From assembly GCA_022984795.1 (NCBI GenBank), contig JALIHJ010000018.1:186001-250000 (forward strand): DNA of 64,000 nucleotides. Reading direction: 5' to 3'. A program made the translations under genes and the position numbers. The stretch is from Fabrea salina. Lineage: Eukaryota > Ciliophora > Heterotrichea > Heterotrichida > Fabreidae. Below the pieces are notes generated by a model, which had not been told where the DNA came from, made no database searches, and saw only the letters and a program-made list of their open reading frames with translations. Below are positions 1-9,400 of the stretch, one piece after another (position 1 is the stretch's first letter; the number at the start of each line of letters is the position of its first letter).

Positions 1-284
1 ACAAAGGAACTATTCATATTTTCTCGCTTGAGCCTGAAAAGAACCCTAGGTCGGCTTTAAAGTTCATGAGGGCTGTTTTTCCAGACTACTTCGACTCTCA
101 GTGGAGTTTTGCTCAGTTCCGTGTAAGGGACGCTAAAACTATATGTGCTTTTCCACGTGAGCCCAACACCCTAACTGTGCTGAATAGTGAAGGAAATTAC
201 TACGTGGCAAGTTTCAACCCTGAGTCTGGAGGCGACTGTGTGAAACTAGAACAGCAACAGATAGTGGAACTAACAATGTCTTAA
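1..284 (+). CDS. PROPPIN (WIPI/Atg18-like) C-terminal end, partial
   Basis: Only the last ~94 codons are present; the gene enters from the left edge and is open in frame from base 3. The visible part starts with a blade-like GTIHIFSLEP segment, then a stretch ending CAFPREPNTLTVLNSEGNYY. This matches the last beta-propeller blades of the PROPPIN family (WIPI/WDR45/Atg18), which bind PI3P and PI(3,5)P2 on autophagic and endosomal membranes. The FRRG lipid-binding motif would lie upstream of the window, so lipid binding cannot be judged. The gene ends TAA and converges on the ArfGAP gene, with 14 bases between the stops. Family assignment is from fold-like pattern only and could be another WD40 protein. 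Confidence 0.7.
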   Translation, partial: KGTIHIFSLEPEKNPRSALKFMRAVFPDYFDSQWSFAQFRVRDAKTICAFPREPNTLTVLNSEGNYYVASFNPESGGDCVKLEQQQIVELTMS

Positions 285-298
285 TTAAGTATATACAC

Positions 299-955
299 TT
301 ACTTGTGTTCTTTGTGTCTGAGTCTGTTGTAAGCTGCTTTGGTTCCACTTTTGATGGACTCTCCAGCATCTACCAAAAACCTTGTGGTTTCTGTTTTGAG
401 TTTCTGTACAGAGGGGTTTGAGTTAATTTTGTTGTAAGAGTCCTTAGCAGAAGCAGTCACTGAATTAAAAGCAACTTTAGTTTTTTCAGAGGCTTTTCGA
501 AAGCCATCCTCAAACCTTCTCCAGGAGCTAGGCTTGCTTACAGGAATCCCTTCGCAAACCTCAGCGCCGTCTTGGGGCGAAGGGGGCTCTTCGTTAAACA
601 CTCTTCCACTTGCCACTACATCTAGCATTTCTCTGTAAAAAGCAACTGCTTTAGTGCGGTACTTAAGCGTAATTGAAGAGGGTAAAGGGTATGCTTCGAG
701 GAACTCTTTAAAAGCAGTGTTTCCACCTGCAGCCATTACTCTGAGTTGTCCTAAACTCCAAGAGTCCTCTGTAAAGGACATAACATGCGAAATGTGGTCT
801 GGGAGTTCTTTATGCTGTTGGGCACAGTTAGCACATATAAGGATTCCGTGGTTAACTGAAGCGTAACGGGGGTGGAGGCGTCCACAGTCGAAGCATTTTA
901 AGTTTTGTTCGTCTTGTTCTAGTTTTGACAGAAGTTGTTCTGTTGTCTCTGACAT
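299..955 (-). CDS. ArfGAP1-like GTPase-activating protein with altered arginine finger
   Basis: The protein is 218 aa. A zinc finger CX2CX16CX2C (C21, C24, C41, C44) is followed by an ArfGAP core containing AAGGN and EFLEAYPLP, as in ARFGAP1-type proteins that stimulate GTP hydrolysis by Arf on Golgi membranes. The C-terminal half is basic and Ser/Lys-rich, like the membrane-associating tail of ArfGAP1. The arginine finger expected five residues after the last zinc cysteine is lysine here (QHK49), so catalysis may be weak or lost. I chose the start at 955 because ATAAAT abuts that ATG, as at most genes here; an upstream in-frame ATG at 1003 would add 16 residues. It is divergent from CIAO1. 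Confidence 0.88.
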   Translation of the reverse strand: MSETTEQLLSKLEQDEQNLKCFDCGRLHPRYASVNHGILICANCAQQHKELPDHISHVMSFTEDSWSLGQLRVMAAGGNTAFKEFLEAYPLPSSITLKYRTKAVAFYREMLDVVASGRVFNEEPPSPQDGAEVCEGIPVSKPSSWRRFEDGFRKASEKTKVAFNSVTASAKDSYNKINSNPSVQKLKTETTRFLVDAGESIKSGTKAAYNRLRHKEHK

Positions 956-1087
956 ATTTATAATATTAATGGCGTCCTCAAGGGTGTGCAATTTATTGTG
1001 CATAAGTACAAAAGCGCCTAAATCAACTTAAAGGACCATTTACAATTAGCCCGTGCTTCTTGTAGGCATACCTTTTAATATTTTATA
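956..1087. promoter_or_regulatory. Shared upstream region of ArfGAP and CIAO1
   Basis: This 132-base divergent gap must hold both start regions. A/T-rich elements abut both start codons (TTATAAAT on the minus side, TTTTATA on the plus side). I see no other conserved site. Confidence 0.4.
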
Positions 1088-1993
1088 ATGAATTTAATTA
1101 GCCACTTAGAAGGCCACTCTGACAGAGTGTGGCAGGTAAACTGGAGCCCCTCAGGTGACTTGTTGGCTTCTTGCAGTGCAGACAAAACTGTGAAGATCTG
1201 GAAAGCCACTCCAGAGTGGACTTGTTTGGAAACTCTCCAAGGAGACCACACCAAGTCCGTGAGGGGAGTGACTTGGAGTTCTTCTGGCGAGCTTTTAGCC
1301 ACTGCTAGCTTCGACGGAACTTGCGTTATTTACAAAGTGAATTCTTTTGAGGGAGTCCTTACTTTGGAAGGTCACGAAAACGAAGTTAAAGCAGTGTCTT
1401 TTAGTTATGATGACAGGTTTTTTGCAACTTGTGGAAGAGACAAAACAGTTTGGGTTTGGGAAACTGACCCTGACTTTGAGTACGAAACAGTAGCTGTGTT
1501 AAGTAGACACACCCAGGATGTGAAATGTGTGAAGTTCCACCCTAGCAAGAATTTACTAGCTTCGGGGTCCTACGACAACACTATTGGCATATGGGAAGAA
1601 GAAGGTGACGAGTGGGTTTGCAAAGACATGTTGGTGGGACACGAAGGCACTGTTTGGAGTCTCGCTTGGAACGGAGACGACCTTATAAGTGTAAGTGAGG
1701 ACTTAACTATGAAAGTTTGGAGGTTTGAAGAAGAAAGGTTCAGACAACACAAAACAGTCAGTGGAGTGCACAGCAGACAAATATACACAGTGGACCACAG
1801 AAACAACCTTACTGTAACTGGAGGAGGCGATGACTCAATAGCTTTGTACTCTAACTATCAAGTGCTGAACGTCTACCAAAACGCACATGGAATGGACGTG
1901 AACTCGGTTGCGATTAACCCGGTGGACTCTTTGTTAGCTAGTGCAAGTGACGACAACACAGTTAAGGTTTGGAAACTAGATGATTTCGAATGA
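1088..1993 (+). CDS. CIAO1: CIAO1, cytosolic iron-sulfur assembly WD40 protein
   Basis: The 301-aa protein is entirely WD40 repeats (about seven blades), with phrases such as LEGHSDRVWQVNWSPSGDLL and LEGHENEVKAVSFSYDDRFF. This spacing and wording is typical of CIAO1/Cia1, the platform of the CIA targeting complex that hands Fe-S clusters to cytosolic and nuclear apoproteins. Its length is close to the family norm. It is the only gene in the window that ends in TGA, which argues that TGA is a stop here. The TTLL gene starts 14 bases downstream. Confidence 0.93.
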   Translation: MNLISHLEGHSDRVWQVNWSPSGDLLASCSADKTVKIWKATPEWTCLETLQGDHTKSVRGVTWSSSGELLATASFDGTCVIYKVNSFEGVLTLEGHENEVKAVSFSYDDRFFATCGRDKTVWVWETDPDFEYETVAVLSRHTQDVKCVKFHPSKNLLASGSYDNTIGIWEEEGDEWVCKDMLVGHEGTVWSLAWNGDDLISVSEDLTMKVWRFEEERFRQHKTVSGVHSRQIYTVDHRNNLTVTGGGDDSIALYSNYQVLNVYQNAHGMDVNSVAINPVDSLLASASDDNTVKVWKLDDFE

Positions 1994-2007
1994 GTTAAAA
2001 TATTTAA

Positions 2008-3543
2008 ATGGGCTCTTTGAAAGCTAACTTTGACTTTTGCTTGGTTCCGATGACCCAAAGCAAGTTCAGAAGACACAAAGAGGACAAAAAGAAACCCAAA
2101 GTTCCGAACCCCAACGCCAGTAAGTACATAAGCTTCCAGCCTTACTTGTGCAGACAAAAACCCAAGAGTTCAAGTTTCACTTACGGGTATAAAATAACAG
2201 GCGACATCAAAGTAATCAAAAACACACTGGAGTTCAACGGGTTCAAAGAAAGGAAAAGCAACTGGGTGCTGTTTTGGGGCAACGGAGGACTTAGAAGCAA
2301 CGTTTATGCTTCTTTGTCAAGATGGCAAAAAGTCAACCACTTCCCTAGGTCTCACGAAATCACCAAAAAGGACTCCTTGTTTAAAAACTTAGCTAAGATG
2401 CAGAGTTTGCACGGAGCCAGACACTTCGACTTCATTCCTGAAACTTATGTACTGCCTAACGACAAAGCTGCCTTGGAAGAGGCTATGAGGTACTCTTCGG
2501 AAAAGTGGATATTCAAACCTGCTGCTAAGTCACAGGGAAAAGGAATCTTTGTGTCTTGCAACTCTGAAAGCATTCCTTCAAGTCACTACGTAGCTTCTAA
2601 GTACATAGACAACCCTTTGCTCATCAACTCTCTCAAGTTCGACTTAAGGATTTACGCTGTAATTACTAGTATTGACCCCTTGAGGATTTATGTTTACAAA
2701 GAAGGACTGGTGAGGTTCGCTACTGCAGAGTACAAAAAAGGAGAACTATCAAACAGGTTCATGCACTTAACCAACTACTCCGTGAATAAACTATCCCCCT
2801 GTTTCAGAGTGTCCAGCACTGGCCAGGAAGGGCACAAGTGGACTTTAGAAGCACTTAAAAAATACTTCCAAGAAAGAAACATTGACTTTTTGCCTATCTG
2901 GAGCAGAATTAAAGAAATCATCGTGAAAACTATTATTTCTATTGAAAACAAAATGCACACTGGAGCTAAGATGTTTGTTCCTTACAGAACTAACTGCTTT
3001 GAGTTGTTGGGTTTCGACATTCTGCTGGACGACTCTTACAAGCCCTGGCTGCTAGAAGTAAACTTGTCTCCTTCCCTAAATGTGGACTCCTCAGTAGACC
3101 TAAACACAAAGGCCCACCTTGTATGCGACATGTTTAACTTAATAGGAATTGCCTACCCCAACAGGTCCAAAACACCCAAAAGAAGGCCTTCTGCAAAGCC
3201 TGCCTGGGACAGTTGCACTCTTGTGCAGAAAGAAACCAAGTTCACTCCTCATGAACTAAGTGTCCTCAGGGAAACCGAAGAAGAACTTAAACGAGCCCAC
3301 AATTTTGAAAGAGTGTTTCCAAGCGAGTTTTCCCATATGTACAGAAACTTTTTTGAAGAAGAAAGAAACCTAAACTTAATAGTGTGTGGTGAGTGGGGAA
3401 GAGCTAAAAGGTGTCCAAACAAAGACAACCTCAGCGCTTTCCAAGGAAACGCCTATGTGGAGTCTTTCCGGCCCTTAACTAAAGGAGCACTTAGGCACTA
3501 TAGAACTTCTGCCCAATTTAAAAGGTTTTTTGATAAAAAGTAA
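2008..3543 (+). CDS. Tubulin tyrosine ligase-like (TTLL) polyglutamylase/glycylase
   Basis: The protein is 511 aa with an ATP-grasp TTL domain across roughly residues 45-385. Visible family motifs are WIFKPAAKSQGKGIFV (nucleotide binding), KFDLRIYAVITSIDPLRIYV, RFMHLTNYSVNK, and the metal-binding CFELLGFDILLDD...PWLLEVNLSPSL. TTLL enzymes ligate glutamate or glycine to tubulin tails in cilia and cortical microtubules, which are abundant in ciliates. The last ~120 residues are basic and divergent and may bind microtubules. Whether it acts as a glutamylase or glycylase cannot be told from motifs. It sits between CIAO1 and an EF-hand gene on the same strand. Confidence 0.92.
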   Translation: MGSLKANFDFCLVPMTQSKFRRHKEDKKKPKVPNPNASKYISFQPYLCRQKPKSSSFTYGYKITGDIKVIKNTLEFNGFKERKSNWVLFWGNGGLRSNVYASLSRWQKVNHFPRSHEITKKDSLFKNLAKMQSLHGARHFDFIPETYVLPNDKAALEEAMRYSSEKWIFKPAAKSQGKGIFVSCNSESIPSSHYVASKYIDNPLLINSLKFDLRIYAVITSIDPLRIYVYKEGLVRFATAEYKKGELSNRFMHLTNYSVNKLSPCFRVSSTGQEGHKWTLEALKKYFQERNIDFLPIWSRIKEIIVKTIISIENKMHTGAKMFVPYRTNCFELLGFDILLDDSYKPWLLEVNLSPSLNVDSSVDLNTKAHLVCDMFNLIGIAYPNRSKTPKRRPSAKPAWDSCTLVQKETKFTPHELSVLRETEEELKRAHNFERVFPSEFSHMYRNFFEEERNLNLIVCGEWGRAKRCPNKDNLSAFQGNAYVESFRPLTKGALRHYRTSAQFKRFFDKK

Positions 3544-3556
3544 TTATAACTGAAAT

Positions 3557-4072
3557 ATGCACTCACCTAATAGTTTCCGCGAACAAAACACCCTCAAAAA
3601 GAAAATAAAAGAAGACAATGCCAACTCTCTTCCTGAAAGAATTCTAAACGACATCAAGGACGCTTTTGACTACTTCGACGAAGACAAAGCAGGGTACGTC
3701 TCTATTTCCCACTTAAAAGCAATTCTTCAGTACGTTGGTGGCGGCAGATTGAGCCGCAGGGAACTAGAAGCGTACATTTCGAGCATACTCGGAACTCCTC
3801 TTAAGGCCAAACTAAGTGACGTGCAAGAAGTAGCCAATAGGATCTGGCACGATTCTCGAGAAAGTGAGTTCAAAGAACTACTTAAAGTGTTCGACAGAAG
3901 AGACAAAGGCGAAACCACCATAGAAGAAATGAAAAACATACTGCAAAGTCGAATAGTAGTTCCTGTGACTGAAGAAGATATGGAAGAAATGATGGACTTA
4001 ATGGGAGTGGACTCCGAAACACCTATTAGCAGTGGAGACTTAGCTAAGCTAGAAAGTCTTTTGTCAGGCTAA
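3557..4072 (+). CDS. Calmodulin/centrin-like EF-hand protein, degenerate loops
   Basis: The 171-aa protein has a basic N-terminal tail of ~25 residues and a calmodulin-like layout. EF-hand 1 loop is DEDKAGYVSISH and a later loop is DRRDKGETTIEE. The first has no acidic residue at position 12; the second has Arg at position 3. Only partial calcium binding is therefore expected. The helix pattern FKELLKVFDRR...EDMEEMMDLM fits the centrin/calmodulin group. A role in the calcium-responsive cortex is inference. It is followed 7 bases later by TAF9 on the same strand. Confidence 0.8.
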   Translation: MHSPNSFREQNTLKKKIKEDNANSLPERILNDIKDAFDYFDEDKAGYVSISHLKAILQYVGGGRLSRRELEAYISSILGTPLKAKLSDVQEVANRIWHDSRESEFKELLKVFDRRDKGETTIEEMKNILQSRIVVPVTEEDMEEMMDLMGVDSETPISSGDLAKLESLLSG

Positions 4073-4079
4073 TTAATAA

Positions 4080-4466
4080 ATGGAAGAACCTAAAGACCTT
4101 ACAAACATCAAAAACATACTCAGTGCAATGGTTGAAGACTACACAGAAGAAACTGGGTACGTTTTGCACGAGTTTTTCGACAGATACGTTCACGAAATAC
4201 TTACAGGGGCCAAACTGCACGCAGACCGAAGAGGAGACTCAGTGAGACAAGACGACATAAAAACTTCAATCTCAGCCAGGACTCAGTTTGCTTTCCAAGG
4301 ACCTACTCCTTACGAAGAACTAGCTAAGCTTGCAGAAAACACCAACAAACTCAAACTCCCTTCTATTTCAGACAAAGGAGGTGTGCTTCTGCCCCCTGAA
4401 GAACACTGTTTGCTAATGAAAAACTGGCAAGTTGCTAGAGAAGAAGACATGGAACTTGAATTGTAG
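4080..4466 (+). CDS. TAF9: TAF9, TFIID/SAGA histone-fold subunit
   Basis: The 128-aa protein has a histone fold in residues ~8-70, with VLHEFFDRYVHEILTGAKLH and then the DDIKTSISAR helix. It continues into the TAF9-specific conserved tail, whose LPPEEHCL corresponds to the LPP-x(3)-CL motif of TAF9. TAF9 pairs with TAF6 in TFIID and SAGA. The protein is short compared with animal TAF9 but complete for the conserved region. Its stop is 8 bases from the stop of the convergent DYRK gene. Confidence 0.88.
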   Translation: MEEPKDLTNIKNILSAMVEDYTEETGYVLHEFFDRYVHEILTGAKLHADRRGDSVRQDDIKTSISARTQFAFQGPTPYEELAKLAENTNKLKLPSISDKGGVLLPPEEHCLLMKNWQVAREEDMELEL

Positions 4467-4474
4467 TAAGTTTA

Positions 4475-5983
4475 TTACTTAATTTGTGTACCTGTACAAG
4501 CCTTATAGACTTTAAGGTGAGTTCTGCGATTAAAAGCTTGCGTAGTTGAATTAGTGGGGTTTCCTTTGATCCACGGGTGCTTTAAAGCCTCTTCAGCACT
4601 TATTCTTTCTGAGCTTTCCCACTTCAAACACATCTTTAAAAACTCAATAAAGTCTTCAGAGGCTTGACTGCAAACGACTTCAAGAGGGCTGGACCCAGGA
4701 GCCATTACAACTCCTCTCTTGCTTCTTAAGAACTTAGGAGATCCGTCTGCATTGAAGTAGAACCTCCACCTACGAGACCCTTGCATCAGTCCTCCTGGAG
4801 GAGTTCCAATAACTGAAGTGATCCTAATTACTTGGTCTCGCTCGTTTTCTCCTGGGAAGATCGGAATCCCTAGAAACAGCTCGGCCAAAACACACCCTAG
4901 AGACCACATGTCTATTTTATAGTCGTAACTGCGGTCTAGTAAAATCTCAGGTGCTCTGTAGTAGCGGCTCTGGATGTAAGAGTACATTCTTTCTGAAACG
5001 TGGGTGGCTGACCCGAAGTCAATTACTTTCACACTGCTTTTGTTTTTGGACTTCAACAGGATGTTTTCAGGCTTCAAGTCGCAGTGGATGTACCCCAAAG
5101 AGTGGACATGCTTAAGTCCTACTAGGATTTGTGTAGCAAAGCGTTTTATGAGGTTCAGGTTCATTCCGTTTGGATAGTTGTGTGAAAGGAAAGTAAACAA
5201 GTTTATGTATAACAGCTCAAATACTATACATAAATGCCCGCAGTAGTCAAAGTATCCTTTCATTTGCACAATGTTTTTGTCGTCGTTTTCAGAGAGTCCT
5301 ACTTTATGCAGAGTTTCGATTTCTTCTTCTCCAAGTTGGGTTTCTTTTTTGGTGTTTTTAATAACTTTGACAGCAACGAGCTCCTTTCTTTTGTGGTCTA
5401 AGCACTTCAGTGCCACTCCAAAACTCCCCCTTCCTAAAACTTCTTTTATTTCGTACCTAAACATCAAGTGGTCTCCTTTGACTCCCAAGAAGTATCCTCT
5501 TTCGTCAGTAACTCTGCAGTTTTTTTTGGGTTTGCGTCTCATGTAGTAGACATTTTCTACTTGTTTCAGACTTTGCTTTTCGTAGTCGTTGAGGAACTCT
5601 GAGTAGATGCTGAGAGCTTGGTCTGCTGTAATAGGCAGACAGGTGGCTTCTCTGCTGTGGGAAATAGTTGCCGACTTGTTGAATGAGAAGTTAAGGGGCT
5701 TTTTTGTAGCGTTTTCGTCAGAACTAGCTTTGCTGTTAACTGAGCCATTCCTTGAACTGGGTGAGACTGTTGTGGATGCGTACTGGGAGCTTAGAGGTTT
5801 CGAAATGCTTAGCAGATTCTTAGAGTTATTTTCTGTTACGAAGTCAAAAGGCTTCGAATTAAAGTTTTTAGGGACCAAACAGTTAGAGTATGAATTAGTG
5901 CGCTTTAAAGTAAGCTTAGGAGGTTTGGAAGTAGGATTGGTGTGTTTGGCATTTAGCTTCAGTTTGCGAGTTGAGCTTTCCAT
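4475..5983 (-). CDS. DYRK-family dual-specificity protein kinase
   Basis: The 502-aa protein has a low-complexity Ser/Thr/Asn-rich N-terminus (~1-120), then the DYRK homology box and kinase domain (~155-480). Key motifs are GRGSFG (P-loop), VAVKVIK (ATP lysine), HCDLKPENILL (catalytic loop), DFGSA, and the DYRK activation loop YSYIQSRYYRAPE, whose second Tyr (YIQ) is the autophosphorylation site. I chose the ATG at 5983 because TTTAATT abuts it. A longer reading would run into the divergent PLAC8 gene, whose start is 40 bases away. Closest group is DYRK2/Pom1-type by the HCDLKPEN loop. Confidence 0.93.
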   Translation of the reverse strand: MESSTRKLKLNAKHTNPTSKPPKLTLKRTNSYSNCLVPKNFNSKPFDFVTENNSKNLLSISKPLSSQYASTTVSPSSRNGSVNSKASSDENATKKPLNFSFNKSATISHSREATCLPITADQALSIYSEFLNDYEKQSLKQVENVYYMRRKPKKNCRVTDERGYFLGVKGDHLMFRYEIKEVLGRGSFGVALKCLDHKRKELVAVKVIKNTKKETQLGEEEIETLHKVGLSENDDKNIVQMKGYFDYCGHLCIVFELLYINLFTFLSHNYPNGMNLNLIKRFATQILVGLKHVHSLGYIHCDLKPENILLKSKNKSSVKVIDFGSATHVSERMYSYIQSRYYRAPEILLDRSYDYKIDMWSLGCVLAELFLGIPIFPGENERDQVIRITSVIGTPPGGLMQGSRRWRFYFNADGSPKFLRSKRGVVMAPGSSPLEVVCSQASEDFIEFLKMCLKWESSERISAEEALKHPWIKGNPTNSTTQAFNRRTHLKVYKACTGTQIK

Positions 5984-6023
5984 TTTAATTTGGTTTATAA
6001 GACTAACAGAAAAGCTGTAATAA

Positions 6024-6437
6024 ATGTCGAACCAAAAAACCGACAACACTAACCAACAACCTGAAACAAACTGGCATGCTACGCTTTTTGGGTGCTCAGA
6101 GAACCCTACTATGCTTTTGTTCGCGCTGTTTGTTCCGTGTGGCTACAGCTGTATTCAGTGCACCAATGCTAAAGTGACTCACCCTGAAAGTAACGAAAAT
6201 GCAATAGCATGTGCTTGCAGTATGTTTTTCGGATGCTGTGGACTTGCTTATAACAGAACTCAACTCCGCAAAAAACTAAGTATTGAAGGAGGCTTTATAC
6301 AAGACTTATTGTTTTCGTGCTTGTGCTGCTGCTGCACTGTTGCTCAGGAGTGGAGAGAAACGATGTATTTCAAGTATAAAGACCAAACTAGAACCATTTG
6401 CAATCACAAAGATACTAACCCTCAGTCCAAGGTTTAA
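6024..6437 (+). CDS. PLAC8/cornifelin-like cysteine-rich protein
   Basis: The 137-aa protein opens with WHATLFGCSENP and contains a hydrophobic Cys-rich centre (CGYSCIQC, CCGLAYNR, FSCLCCCCTVAQEWRE). This is the PLAC8 motif layout: an N-terminal FxC, a CC-rich hairpin and a terminal QxxRE. PLAC8 proteins sit in membranes and are linked to cell size, metal resistance or calcium entry in different organisms; the role here is unknown. It converges on the giant receptor gene, leaving 15 bases between stops. Confidence 0.85.
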   Translation: MSNQKTDNTNQQPETNWHATLFGCSENPTMLLFALFVPCGYSCIQCTNAKVTHPESNENAIACACSMFFGCCGLAYNRTQLRKKLSIEGGFIQDLLFSCLCCCCTVAQEWRETMYFKYKDQTRTICNHKDTNPQSKV

Positions 6438-6452
6438 TCGATAAATTTAAAG

Positions 6453-9400
6453 TTAATTGGTGGCGTTTATTTCTTGGGTGTAAGAGTCTAGTTTCCATTG
6501 AGAGTCTTGCTTTTCTTCTTCTAGGTCTTCTACTTCTAAGTCTGAGTCTTCTAGTTCTTTGAGGTCTTCTACGTCTTTGAAGTTTTTGAAGGCTTCTAGG
6601 TAAAGGTCGTGCATGGTGTTTATTCCTTCTAGTGGGTCGGGCTTCGGTGGACTGGGTTTGAGTAAGGTGAACCGAGTGCACCCTTCTTCAGTGACTTTGC
6701 CTTTTGCTCGGTAGGTGTCTTCGGCGTACATGTTTCCGTCGAACCCGTCTGTTTTGTAGAAGAGGTGCATGATTCCTGGGAAAGCTTGGAGTGCTTTGGT
6801 TATGTAGGACCCCAAGAAGTGCCTCAGCCAGTAGCCAAAGAACCAGCAGTTGCTCAGAGTGATTGCCACGAAAAGCACCACTTCCGAGGCTCCTTCCAGT
6901 TCCCCTGAGAAGTAGTAGAGTCCGCAGTAAATAGTGACTGTGGCTGTGAACACTGCGTTGGTCTCCATTGTGTTGAGGTGGCTCACGATGAAGGGCTGTT
7001 CCTTGACTTGGAGGTACAAAGAAACAACCAGCACCAGCAAGCAGACTAGGCCCTGCACAGCAGTTAAGTTGCTTGGCAAAAACACTGCCAGCACCAACAG
7101 CACTGTTTTTCTGTAGAGCACCACAAACTCCCAGTAGAACTTGTCCACTTTGTACCCGTTGAACACAAACCCAAACCTCAGTCTGTTGTCCAGTCGCTTG
7201 AGGTACTTTCTGCGTTTGTAGATCAACAGCACTATCACGAAGGGAGTTGCAATGCCCCACACCAGCACTCCAGGCAAAGCCACAGCTAGTGCGTAGAAGG
7301 TGTGTTCTGGGTCCCAGCACTGCACTTCTAAGTTCTGGGTCAACCAACTGCCCAGTCCCTCTATTTCTGTGCACACAAACACTGAAAAAAGGGTGTTCAG
7401 CATAGAAGGGTGCACCATGAAGAACAGCACAATCAGCGAAGCCACTAGTTCTCTCTTCATGACCAAAGAGTCCCTTTTCTTGAGAGCCACTACTCCCCAC
7501 ACCACTGCTGCTGCTGCACTCAGAACTACTGGCAGAACTGCCACAGCAACTAGTTGCCCAAAAACTAGTTCTTGGTGGGTTTGGTCTTGCATCAAGCAGT
7601 CCACTGAAAACAACTGATTAAACACTGAAGCTGCAGCCTTTTGGATTGAAAACAAATTAGAAAAACTCCCAGGCCACTTCAGCTTGAACTGCGTAGTTAC
7701 GTAGGCCAGTTGAGTGTAGTTAGTCAGAATCTTTAAGTAGACTGAAGACAGCGACTCTGGTTCGTAAGCTGACTTGACTGTTGCTAGCACTTGGAACGCG
7801 TTGTAGACCACCATAAACACAAACATGCCCACTAGTCTCAGAGTGTTCAGCAAAGGACTAGGACACTCAGAACAAGAGTCTTCAAACAACTTGGTGTAGC
7901 CCTTTGCACAGACCTGACACATGTGGCCTTCGTAACCCTTTGAACAGGCTCCCAAGTAATTGGTGTAGTTGGAAGACCCTTTGCAGGCTTTTGGGTTGGG
8001 GCAGTTGTAGAACTTGTCAGTTTCTTTCGAAGGTCTCCAGTAGCCTGGTTTGGGAAACATGGTCCAGTTTCCTAAACACTCTGCTGCCTCTGGACAGTTG
8101 GTGCAGGTTTGTTCTGGAGACAAACTGTAAGTGTCCTCTTCGCACAGAGAGCACCTGTCAACTAGCCTAGCTTCGCCCTTTTGGCAGTCCCTCAGTTTCA
8201 GCAAAAACAGAACTTTGGGGTTGTACTCTGCAGTGTCGTTGACACTCAGCTTTTTGGTTTGGTCAATCGAAGAAGTAGTGATTTCGAGTTGGACTTCTGA
8301 GGAAGGTTTTCCGTAGACCTCAACTGAGTCGAAGGTGAAGATGCCCTTGGAAGCTACTTGTGTCGTTTTTCCAGAAACAATCAAACTTGGGTTCTGGGTT
8401 CCAACGTAGGCTTCACTTGAGTTGTCCACAGAAACTATACTGCCGTACTGGTCCACCAAGGCCACTCGAATGGGTTCTTGCATCAGTTGGCCAGGAGCAG
8501 AAGTAGACTGGCCAATCAAGGGGTACTCAGTTCCTTGGAGGTTCCTGGTTGGAGTTCCGTTCTGGTCTACAGCTACCATAGACACAGGGTAAGAAGCCAA
8601 GTCGTTTCCATAGACTGCGGAGTTGTTGCTGAAGGTCACGTTCTTAAGTTGGGGTCTGTAGTGGTCCCACTTAATAGCTCCTCCTTGCAGTGAAGCCTTG
8701 TTTGAGTCGAAGAAGGAGTTGTAGATCTTGAAGGTGGCATTTTTGTTAGCAGGTGATTCAAAGTACACTGCTCCTCCTTGTACAGCACTGTTGGATGAGA
8801 AAGTGCAGTTCTCTATTTTGAGTTTCAAGTTTTTAGCGTAAACACCACCTCCTGTCCCAATAGAAGTGTTGTTGATGAACTCACAATTTGAGATTTGGTA
8901 CTCTTCCTCAGAAACGATATACATAGACTCAAAATAGATAGCTCCTCCAAAATCAACACTTGTAGTGCAGTTCCTGAAGCTAGATCCCTCAATGTTTGCA
9001 ATTTTAGACTCATAAATTACAACTGCACCTGAATATGAGCCTGAGCAGTCTTCAAAAACTGAGTTAGTGATTCTTGTTTGTCTTCCATACTCTGTATAGA
9101 CTGGAATACTTGATGAGTTATACACACTGCAGTTTGCAAGACTTAAGTAGCCTTCATTAACAAAGATAATACTCCCATCATATTTGGATCTTGTGTTCCT
9201 GAAAACGGAGCTGCTCATAGTCACAGTTGAGTTTATCATAGCATAAACAACTCCTCCCCTATCCCCAGCCTTGATGTCACTGAAATTACTATTGTCAATT
9301 GAGATTATACTATCAGAAGCCCATATAGCTCCTGCATTAGTTCTAGAAGTCCCGTTGACAAAAGAACTTCTTTCAATCGTGATTTTGCTTGAAGTTGAGT

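Noticed and set aside
1991-2010. Read-through of TGA joining CIAO1 to the TTLL gene
   Set aside because: The TTLL start is in a different frame, and both proteins have normal family lengths.
6415-6681. Arg-rich open frame on the minus strand
   Set aside because: It is a shadow of the acidic tail of the giant receptor gene in another frame.
6688-7500. 270-codon open frame on the minus strand
   Set aside because: It is a shadow of the membrane region of the giant receptor in another frame; composition does not look like a protein.
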